NCBI RefSeq assembly: GCF_000003815.2
Contig: NC_049991.1
Coordinates: forward strand, 5,200,743-5,264,742
DNA from: Branchiostoma floridae
Lineage: Eukaryota > Chordata > Leptocardii > Amphioxiformes > Branchiostomatidae
Length of the DNA stretch: 64,000 nucleotides
Direction: 5' to 3'
The notes beneath the pieces are model-generated. The model did not search any database and was not told the origin of the DNA. It worked only from the letters and a program-made list of their open reading frames with translations. Every line of letters starts with the position of its first letter. The first letter of the stretch is position 1. A program made the position numbers and the translations under genes. Of the stretch, positions 57,201-64,000 are shown one piece after another.

Positions 57201-58269
57201 ACATCCAAAGGCCAGTAGGACGAATTTCACTGGCAATACCAACAGCCCCACATGGGGGACGTACTGTAGGGATTTTGTACTGTGTTTTGCGGGCATATTT
57301 TTTGGGAGCCATTCACAAACAACGTATTTTGCCACCATTTGCTTACCAAACAACGGATGAAAAGTTTCATAGAACGTCATAACTGTGTAGAACAGCAGAA
57401 CGGATTTGCCGCTGGTTGATGCATTTTGGGGCCGTGTTTTGATCGCGGCTATCAGCAGTTTACCGACATGCCGATTTGCCAATCAAAACCTTGAGTAAGT
57501 GCCTGCCAATTGATGCAAATTTGTCGTTGTAAATATGAAATCCATAGATAAACAGCCTTGTTATATTATTGTGTTGGATTAAAGTTCCACTGGGAATAGA
57601 ATCCCAAGGGACTTGCTATCAGTTACACTCTCTTTGAAGTGTTATTTTCTGGTGACACCACAGAAAGTGGTAGCTGGGGCAACATCGCATGGAGGATTAC
57701 AATTCCTCTGCGACGTTGCCCCAGCTAAGAAAGTGGCAGACAAATGTATGTGTAGCAGTGTCCGGGGAAACATAGTAAACAATGCACTAAACAGTTTTTG
57801 GAATGCGCAAAAGCCCGCTTGTTTATTTGTGGTTCAGTTTTGAATATGCTGTTGGATTAAAGTTCAGTGCCGTTACGTGTGTCTTAAAAAGTCAAGAAGT
57901 TCAGACATGCGACATAAACATGATTACCCGTAATTTGATGGTTCTTCCACGATTCTCATGGAGATTTTCCGAGGTTTGTCTTCTGCATCACCATCTGGTA
58001 AAAAAAATTCAAAAATTATTAATACAAATAAAGCGAAGTTCTTTCCGAGAGCATCACTCTGACGTGACGCGCCCCTCCCCAAATTGTAACATTTGTCTTC
58101 AACATTTCATTTTAATTACCAAACACGTAAAAATTAAACATTCCATACATAAAGCAACTATAATGCGCTTCATTTTGCTTTCTTTAAATCCAACGTAAAC
58201 GTACTTCTCACCTTGTAAAAGAAGAAAAAGTAGGAAAACTGAAGTCCAACAAAGTCTCATGACCTCCAT
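51233..58269 (-). CDS. GNPTG: N-acetylglucosamine-1-phosphotransferase subunit gamma
   Basis: Ten coding exons: 58269-58212, 57994-57928, 56047-55977, 55672-55618, 55284-55201, 54275-54182, 53323-53209, 52703-52621, 52173-51972 and 51315-51233. All have GT-AG junctions and phases agree; 303 aa (human 305). It begins [19 protein letters not shown], a signal peptide. The mannose-6-phosphate-receptor-homology part runs from GRCYSKV through [21 protein letters not shown] and EWEIENNT to [29 protein letters not shown] opens the DMAP1-binding-like region, followed by a short coiled coil and a very acidic tail. Known role: gamma subunit of the Golgi complex (with GNPTAB) that tags lysosomal enzymes with mannose-6-phosphate. 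N-glycosylation sequons HNVT and NNTF are conserved. It is divergent with TSR3. Confidence 0.96.
51360..51547. mobile_element. CTGTAAATGCA MITE, copy 6
   Basis: In the last GNPTG intron, just 45 bp upstream of the final coding exon. Ends CTGTAAATGCAG and TGCATTTACAG with TA flanks. The CG dinucleotides of the family are mostly replaced by TG/CA, as expected for CpG decay in an older copy. Confidence 0.8.
52255..52560 (-). repeat. Dispersed repeat, opposite-strand copy
   Basis: The complement reads CTAACAAAATTGCAGGGGCATT-like and GCTATGGTCATCATTTTGGG blocks, TTAGATAGCTCTTGCAC, GACATAAGTTTTGGC and GTACTGCAGCATAAGTTCCG. It matches the family at 1040-1700. It lies in a GNPTG intron. Confidence 0.6.
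54505..54932 (-). mobile_element. tRNA-derived SINE in GNPTG intron 5
   Basis: On the minus strand the head has an A-box TGTAGCGCAGTGG (54909-54921) and B-box GGATCGAATCC (54866-54876), the two RNA polymerase III promoter boxes. The body includes CCCTTGGGAAAGACACTTTA, ATGACGTTAAATGGAGGTCC and GGGCACGTAAAAGAACCC, sequence typical of marine-invertebrate SINEs. It ends near a GATGATGG tail. The 138-codon frame across it is fortuitous. Confidence 0.8.
56150..56390. repeat. (GT)n-rich microsatellite
   Basis: A long imperfect GT/TG repeat in GNPTG intron 2. It produces a spurious His/Thr-repeat frame on the minus strand. Confidence 0.9.
56731..57875. mobile_element. 1.15-kb inverted-repeat element in GNPTG intron 2
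   Basis: The left end TAACGGCACTGAACTTTAAT continues CCAA; the right end is its complement (TTGGATTAAAGTTCAGTGCC then GTTA). A second, inner pair is AACTTTAATCCAACAC (about 56759) and GTGTTGGATTAAAGTT (about 57571). Near the right end is a strong hairpin (57671-57727). No transposase is recognised. Confidence 0.65.
57671..57727. repeat. 19-bp hairpin
   Basis: TAGCTGGGGCAACATCGCA pairs with TGCGACGTTGCCCCAGCTA around a 19-nt loop with a single mismatch. It lies inside the inverted-repeat element, so it may be transposon structure rather than a small-RNA precursor. Confidence 0.6.
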
Positions 58270-58568
58270 GTTGGCAAGAATAGTCTACTATTTCGTAGGG
58301 GAGAATAAAGAATACTATATCTACCACTTCTAATATAAATGTGTTATAATCAACATTATTGTTCCATTATTATCTCACACAATACTAGATTTAATAGTTA
58401 ACTTGAAATTAAGTTTAACGGTAAAAATTAAATAATTGAGTAATAGTTCGCCCCTATATCAATTGTGTGAATACCCAATGATCTTTGGCCTTTATATCAT
58501 TGCAAAGACAGCCACGTGAAAATCAAATTTAAAACTTTCCGGACTTTTGTAGCTACATTGTCGTCGTG
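58270..58568. promoter_or_regulatory. Shared GNPTG/TSR3 divergent promoter
   Basis: 299 bp separate the two opposite ATGs, so both 5' UTRs and core promoters must lie here unless upstream non-coding exons exist. The sequence is AT-rich rather than CpG-rich. GCCACGTGAA at 58511-58520 is an E-box close to the CLEAR site (GTCACGTGAC) bound by TFEB-type factors at lysosomal genes. TTTCCGG near 58539 is ETS-like. Both are motif readings only. Confidence 0.6.
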
Positions 58569-61500
58569 ATGGGGAAACGGAAGGGTCGCGGAAAGGCGGG
58601 AAAACACGGGCGTCAGGAGAAACGGGCCGGGAAGTTTCAGGAAGGGAATTTTGAGCGTTTCTCGGCTCAAATGAGAGAAGCTGTCGAGGAGACATGTGAA
58701 GGTAAAACATATAGTTCACCTGTATCTGTGGCTACCTAACCTATATCCGTGGTTTTGACAAACACTTAAGGATAAAAAGTCGACTGGAAACCATATTGTA
58801 ATATGTTACTAATTTCAAGGCATTCCTGATCAATCTTAGTCTAGATTGACTGACAAGTCCTGATTGACTGAATAGTCTAGATTCCAGACCCCTGCCTGAT
58901 TTCAATACATCTGTTTTTAACAAGGTTGGCCTGTGTTGAGCCAAGGCCCTGGAAATAGTCTGCTATCCAGCCTTTGATCAACTTGACAATAACACTTTTT
59001 TGCATCATCTTCAGGATGCTCCTGTCAATAGTCATGCCCTATAAAAAATTTTGAAGCAGATATTTAGATATAGATGTAGATAATCGTTAACAAAGCGGAC
59101 AAGACATGATCACCTCATAAAGGTCTCAGAAAGATTGGTCAGGTTTTTTCATTCCAACATTTTCTTGATGAATAAGTCCTCATCTTTATGCATCTGCTAT
59201 AAAAAGGAGAGGAGGATCTCAGCCAATCAGAAGGAGCAACATCACAACCCCACCAATCAGATGATGGCATCCCTGTTGCCATGGCAATGTGGGACCTGAA
59301 CCACTGTGACCCCAAGAGATGCACTGGAAGGAAACTTGAGAGACTGGGCTTTGTCAGGACGTTGAAACTGTCTCAGAGGTTCGGAGGTATCATCCTCACA
59401 CCTGTGGGAATCAGGTGTGTTTCACCTCAGGACAGGTGAGACTGAAAGGTCTATTGTTGTACATGATCTAATCAGACTATTGTTCTTATGTGGTTACATG
59501 TATATGGTGTGTTGCTGTAAATGCATTTAATTTTGCAGGGATTTGATTTCATGTTAGCAGGAAAATGGAGTCTTCTCGGGTTTAAGTTCACGGTAGCGCC
59601 ACAGACTGCACCACCGCAAACATTTTTGCATTTACAGTATGCTGTTCTATACTAGTTCTAGTATGGTGATTCCTTGCATGTTACATAGATTACAAGTTTT
59701 ATTCCATGACTAAGCACTTCCTCACTCTTTTCAGTAAACTTGCTTAGAACTCAGTACTTATTAAAAAGAGTGAGGAAGTTGTATACTTCTACCTGTCCGG
59801 CACTGTATAACTTGCATGACTGTGTGGCCCAAGGGCTAATGAATTTGAAGATGAGTGCCACTGTATACACCATATGCTGTGTGTGTGTAGGACGTTAATT
59901 AGTATTAGCTTCTTTTTCAGAATCACATTTTGTGATGACCCATGATTTTGTCTTGTTTTAAAATGTTGATAAAAAAGTTTTTCTTTAGATTATCATACTT
60001 TAAAAGTCACCATAAAAAGCTCTTTTTTTAAATTGCTGTTAAAATGCAATTTCCATACAAAGTGTCATACACAATCCATACATACCAGACCAAGAAGACC
60101 ACCAAATCAGTTCAATAAGTAAAATCTGGTCTATGTGGACAGGTGGTCACTATAGACAGGATTCTTAATGCTCAATCAATGTGGAAAAGTGGTCACATTG
60201 CTTTGGCCAGGTGGCTCTTGTGTAGAGGTGGTCATGATCACTAGTACAGGTTTGACTTACTAGTTATTATACATACATTCAACAGTACTTGACCAGTACA
60301 AACATGTATCTGGACTAACAATAACAATGCCTGTATTCTAATTTCTAGGGAGATAGTCCTGCATAGTGGCCTTGCTGTAGTGGACTGTTCCTGGGCCAAG
60401 TTAGAGGAAACACCATTTGGGAAGATGAGGGGAGGCTACCCCCGCCTCCTGCCTTACTTGGTTGCTGCCAACCCTATCAACTATGGCCGTCCCTGTAAGC
60501 TCTCATGTGTGGAGGCATTCGCTGCAACGTTCTACATAGTTGGTAAGCAACAACGTTACGCCTTCACAGCAATGCCTTACGATATCAACCCTGCCTTGCT
60601 GAGCTCCAGAAAAATGGTATTAGGGGCATGGCCACTAACCAATTGTCAGCCAATCAGAGAAATGCCATTGTGTTGTCCAAAGATGCCATATACGGCACCT
60701 CCTTGATGTTCAAGAGGAAGATGACAGTACCGGCATGACGTTCAAGATTTGTTTGTTGTGTGGGAAGAGAGCAGCCACGGCAGCATACAAAGAATCCGTC
60801 ATTTATTATCATGCAAAAATAAACAGATCTTTGTGCACGCCATGCCCTACTCTCATAGTTACATCTGTTTTTGTTGTTGTTTGCCAGGCTTGAAGGAGTA
60901 TGCTAACAGGTGCCTGCAAAAGTTCAAGTGGGGGAAGGGTTTCCTGGAGCTGAACAGGGAAGTGATGGACAGGTATGCAGCCTGCAGTGATGGGGCAGCT
61001 GTGGTGGAGGCACAACAGGACTGGATGGACAAACTGCAGAAGGAAGCAGCCGACCAATCAGGTAATGGTCTTTTAAATGGTTTATGTGGTTACCCAATCA
61101 GGTCAACTAGCTCCAAAATGATTTTATGTGGGAGCCCAATCAAGTGAACTAGCTCCTAAATGGTTTCTTTAGTAGCCCAATCAGGTCAACTAGCTCCTGA
61201 ATGGTTTATATGGTTACCCAATCAGGTCAACTAACTCCTACTGGTCTATGTCCAAGTCAACTACTTCTAAAAGTGATTCTAGTGGATGCCCAATCAGGTC
61301 ATTTAGCTCATTAATGGTTTATGTGGTTGCCCAATCAGGTCAAATAGCTGTAAGTGTCTGGCCAATCAGATCAACTACTTCTTAAAGTGATTCTTACTGT
61401 GGCTGACCAATCAGGCCAACTATTTTGAAGTGATCCTAATGGCTGCCCAATCAGATCATCTGCCTCTCAACTAATTATTTGGCTGACCAATCAGATCAAC

Positions 61501-62526
61501 TTATCCCCCTTAAATGACAAAGATAATCTAATTGTAAGAGGCTGACCTGAATGAAGTCAATACTATCTATGATTATCTGAGTGGCCGGCCAATCTACAAT
61601 GTACTAAGTCATCTTTGATACTTTCTTCACATTCTTGTATGTTTGATTCCTTGTCGTTTATCTATTCACCACAAACTTTTAATTCCAATGTATGTTGTTG
61701 TTGTTTTTAACTACAGAGCCTGTAGAGATGGACATGAGTCTAGAACACTACAATCCCAACAGACCTGTCTATGACTTCCCAGAATCAAGGTAAGTTATTC
61801 TGTATGAAACTTGATTATGCCAAGTAGCAATTACTCAAGCAACTGGATATGGTTTTGGAAGTTGTTTGAGTAATTGCTATTTGGCATATCTTGTTACCTG
61901 GATGTGTAACCTTAGTTTATCGACAAAAATCGATCACCTTTCAACTAACACTCAGTAATGTAAACTTTGTCCTTCTGAGAGGACATTAAGTTTTTTTGTC
62001 CTGTGTATGGTGAAGCCTCATGCATCAAACCTCAGTCTGCACTCAAAAATAGACCAATTCACTTGTACATGCATGATTAGAGGTAACCCTTATGTTTTGA
62101 TGTGTTTGGCTGAATTTGGTAAAGCTACTTTTGACTAGTATCTAACAGATTAAGTATCAACTTCAAATGATGTGAAGGACGTCAATACTTTACCTTTTAT
62201 AAATTGACCCTTTCAACAGAAACATTGCCTTAAGTTTCTACATCTGACTTCTCTTTCCTTCTGATTGGTACAGTTCAGAAGAAGAGACAGATGAGGAAGA
62301 AGAAGATGATGGAGATGAAAAAGAAGATGGGAAGCAAAAAGGTGTTGAAGACACAGACTCTGACAATGAAGGGGATGGGTGTGATAAGGGGGCAAGTGCA
62401 AAGAAGGACAGTAGTTCAACAAAAGACGTGGACAGTAAGGAGGATACAGAAAGTGAAGATGATGACAATGATGAAGAAGATGTCAGATGGAAAGGACAAA
62501 AAGGATGGGTTAAACATAGGAGGTAA
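58569..62526 (+). CDS. TSR3: 18S rRNA aminocarboxypropyltransferase
   Basis: Six coding exons: 58569-58701, 59207-59435, 60349-60542, 60888-61061, 61717-61789 and 62274-62526 (stop TAA). All GT-AG, phases agree; 351 aa. The second exon's acceptor could also be 3 bp downstream (59210), still in frame. It starts with a basic [19 protein letters not shown] tail. The core contains [68 protein letters not shown] and [12 protein letters not shown]. It ends with an acidic Ser/Asp/Glu tail and a basic terminus. Known role: transfer of the aminocarboxypropyl group from S-adenosylmethionine to the hypermodified pseudouridine (m1acp3-psi) of 18S rRNA. It is head-to-head with GNPTG. Confidence 0.96.
59515..59637. 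mobile_element. CTGTAAATGCA MITE, copy 7 (deleted)
   Basis: In TSR3 intron 2. Ends CTGTAAATGCAT and TGCATTTACAG with a TA right flank. It is internally shortened, keeping CCACCGCAAACATTT. Confidence 0.75.
59800..59870 (+). repeat. SINE body scrap
   Basis: CTGTGTGGCCCAAGGGCTAAT and GAAGATGAGTGCCACT match the body of the SINE at 19555-19845. In TSR3 intron 2. Confidence 0.5.
61062..61600 (+). repeat. Tandem repeat array derived from the TSR3 exon 4 donor region
   Basis: About eleven units of roughly 40-45 bp, each with CCAATCAGGTCAACTAGCTC or a variant, then AATGGTTTATGTGG. Starts of the CCAATCA core are near 61054 (exon itself), 61095, 61137, 61175, 61218, 61291, 61331, 61362, 61409, 61448 and 61489. 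The first core is the exon 4 / intron 4 junction (CCAATCAG|GTAATGG), so the array copies the splice-donor sequence into the intron. Confidence 0.8.
61828..61905. repeat. Small foldback in TSR3 intron 5
   Basis: AGCAATTACTCAAGCAACT and AGTTGTTTGAGTAATTGCT are inverted arms around GGATATGGTTTTGGA. It shares TACTCAAGCAACTGG with 30513 and 32620. Confidence 0.65.
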
Positions 62527-63294
62527 CAGTATTGTTCCATCTGCACATGTGCAGCAAAATTAATTGTTTTTATATGTCAACTGTGAAGGCCCTTATCTGA
62601 CTTGTTCATGTTTAGATACTTATGCAGACATGTTTTTTGTCACAGGGGCATTCACTTGTGACATATATGCATGAATATTGCTTTTCAACAGTTGTTAGTT
62701 TGGATATCACTGCAACAGATAAATGTAACTAATTTACTATATACATAAATGCAATACATGAAGATTTTCTGTAAACTTAGAAAGCTTCTCCTTCATCCTT
62801 GACTACTTGTATTTCATTACAGTGCAATCATGGCTAGAATAAGATGCAAAAAGACACACTGGTTAGAATATCTAATATGTGAACTGGTTACATTTTATCT
62901 AAAGTATATTGATCATGGTGTTGTAAAAGGAAATGTCTTTCACTTACAATCTGTGTCTAGCTCTTGAATGTTTAGATACATGTAGTACGGTAATATTGTA
63001 TCTACTTGAGCCCTAAAATAGCCACCCTGATACCTATAAGTATATACATTTTATCACTTCCACATTTTATCACATTTTTTGTTGGTTATAGTTGCAAGAC
63101 TGTGTATTTTATACTACACTGCATTTGAGATAACATACACAGTCATCATATATATCTTTATATTTTCCTACTATTTGTAAAGCACCCTCTACTTCAGAAT
63201 CTGTAGTACTCAACTAATTCAGTATCATAGCTGATAACAACACACCAGTAGAGCTCCCAAATTGTTGTTAATTGTTGGATATTGGATATAATAT
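62527..63294. other. TSR3 3' flank, nothing recognised
   Basis: Presumed TSR3 3' UTR and the convergent kelch gene's 3' flank. AT-rich; no repeat or RNA gene supported. No clear AATAAA stood out close to the TSR3 stop. Confidence 0.4.
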
Positions 63295-64000
63295 TCATGA
63301 AGGAAGAGTGACTGCACAGGCCCCAACCCCCTGTAGAGGCTCTGGCAGACTTTTGTAGTACCACCACTTGTTCTCATCAGGGCGATACACCTGCACTGTT
63401 TTCATTGGCTCCTGACTCTGCCAGCTGTAACCGCCGACGAGAAAGATTCCGCAGTCCGTCACGACAACCCCGGCCTCGCACTGCATGTGAATCAGCGGAC
63501 GTTTCATGACGTTCCACTCGTTTTTCGCGGGATCGAAAGACTCGACGATGTGGGGGATGGTGTGGAAGCCCAGCCTCATGTTTGGGTACTGTTCGTTCTC
63601 GTTCGTTTTCCCGCCCATCACGAGGAGTTTATCCTGCATGGCGGCCATCGCGTGCCATCCTCTTCGATACTTCATGTCACGGCAGCGTTGCCACCCGTCT
63701 ACCGTTGGGTCGTACACCCAAACGTCTTTCAGAAAGCTCCCGTCTCTCGCGCCTCCGCTGACGTACAGTTTGTTGTCGAGGACCGCACTTGCATGAGCAT
63801 AGAGCGGCTGAAACAGACTCGTCGCAGACGACCATTTGTTGGTCTTGGGGTCATACTTTTCCACCGAGTTGAGAATCTCGACAGAGTTTCCGCCACCTGA
63901 TGCGTAGATGCATCCGTTAAGCACGCTTGTGGCAAAGCACGCTCTTGGCTGTAGTAACGGAGTCACCTCGATCCATGTGTTCGTACGAGGGTCGTATCGT
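63295..64000 (-). CDS. Kelch-repeat (kelch-like) protein, C-terminal part
   Basis: Open to the window edge, so the N-terminus is missing; the last 235 or so residues and the stop (TGA at 63295) are here. It reads RYDPRTNTWIEVTPLLQPRA, then four or more kelch blades with double-glycine motifs: YASGGG, YVSGGARDG, LVMGGKTNEN and FLVGGYSW, each followed by YDP/FDP and W signatures. Kelch propellers with N-terminal BTB-BACK domains usually act as substrate adaptors of CUL3 ubiquitin ligases, but BTB/BACK would lie outside the window. No intron is visible in these 706 bp. I cannot assign a specific KLHL orthologue. Confidence 0.85.
   Translation of the reverse strand, partial: RYDPRTNTWIEVTPLLQPRACFATSVLNGCIYASGGGNSVEILNSVEKYDPKTNKWSSATSLFQPLYAHASAVLDNKLYVSGGARDGSFLKDVWVYDPTVDGWQRCRDMKYRRGWHAMAAMQDKLLVMGGKTNENEQYPNMRLGFHTIPHIVESFDPAKNEWNVMKRPLIHMQCEAGVVVTDCGIFLVGGYSWQSQEPMKTVQVYRPDENKWWYYKSLPEPLQGVGACAVTLPS

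Noticed and set aside
1-64000. CRISPR arrays, bacterial operons, ribosome-binding sites
   Set aside because: Gene structure is spliced and eukaryotic; the tandem repeats present are satellites without unique spacers.
63295-64000. Naming a specific KLHL orthologue
   Set aside because: Only the kelch propeller is visible; without BTB/BACK domains or a search, paralogue assignment would be a guess.

Overview
This is a eukaryotic (animal) genomic window. It has five protein-coding genes with canonical GT-AG introns (one looks intronless), long AT-rich non-coding DNA, many short inverted-repeat transposons, tRNA- and 5S-rRNA-derived SINEs, microsatellites, and one 100-N assembly gap. The gene set (SYT17-, ERCC1-, AEBP2-, GNPTG- and TSR3-like), their human-like protein architecture, and the repeat types suggest an invertebrate chordate, most likely an amphioxus (Branchiostoma). 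That species call is an inference; no search was run.

Layout. 1-5.4 kb: a diverged tandem duplication, a dispersed repeat, and a decayed retrotransposon endonuclease fragment. 5.4-20.9 kb: SYT17 on the minus strand (C2A/C2B protein; first coding exon not found). Its 12.8-kb intron holds several transposons, including a 2.8-kb inverted-repeat element that carries an array of five covarying hairpins. 21-37 kb: no recognised gene. This stretch holds MITEs, SINE tails, and two candidate regulatory spots: a CpG-rich block with two RFX-type X-boxes plus a CRE at about 27.7 kb, and a p53-family-like palindrome at 26.5 kb. 37.2-44.2 kb: ERCC1, minus strand, ten coding exons resolved base by base, with an 18-bp minisatellite, a (CATC)n tract containing the gap, and a LINE fragment in its introns, and twin CRE palindromes just upstream of the ATG. 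44.2-47.7 kb: intergenic, with a 5S-derived SINE. 47.8-49.7 kb: AEBP2-like PRC2 cofactor in one uninterrupted ORF, minus strand. 51.2-58.3 kb: GNPTG, minus strand, ten coding exons. 58.6-62.5 kb: TSR3, plus strand, six coding exons, head-to-head with GNPTG (299 bp between the ATGs). 63.3-64.0 kb: 3' end of a kelch-repeat gene, minus strand, running off the window.

The genes do not form one pathway: membrane-traffic C2 protein (SYT17), excision-repair nuclease partner (ERCC1), Polycomb cofactor (AEBP2), lysosomal-enzyme tagging (GNPTG), 18S rRNA modification (TSR3), and a kelch protein. The most notable items are the hairpin array at 15.87-16.28 kb, the GNPTG/TSR3 divergent pair (which, from memory, is also adjacent and divergent in human), and the TSR3 intron built of repeats that resemble its own splice-donor junction.
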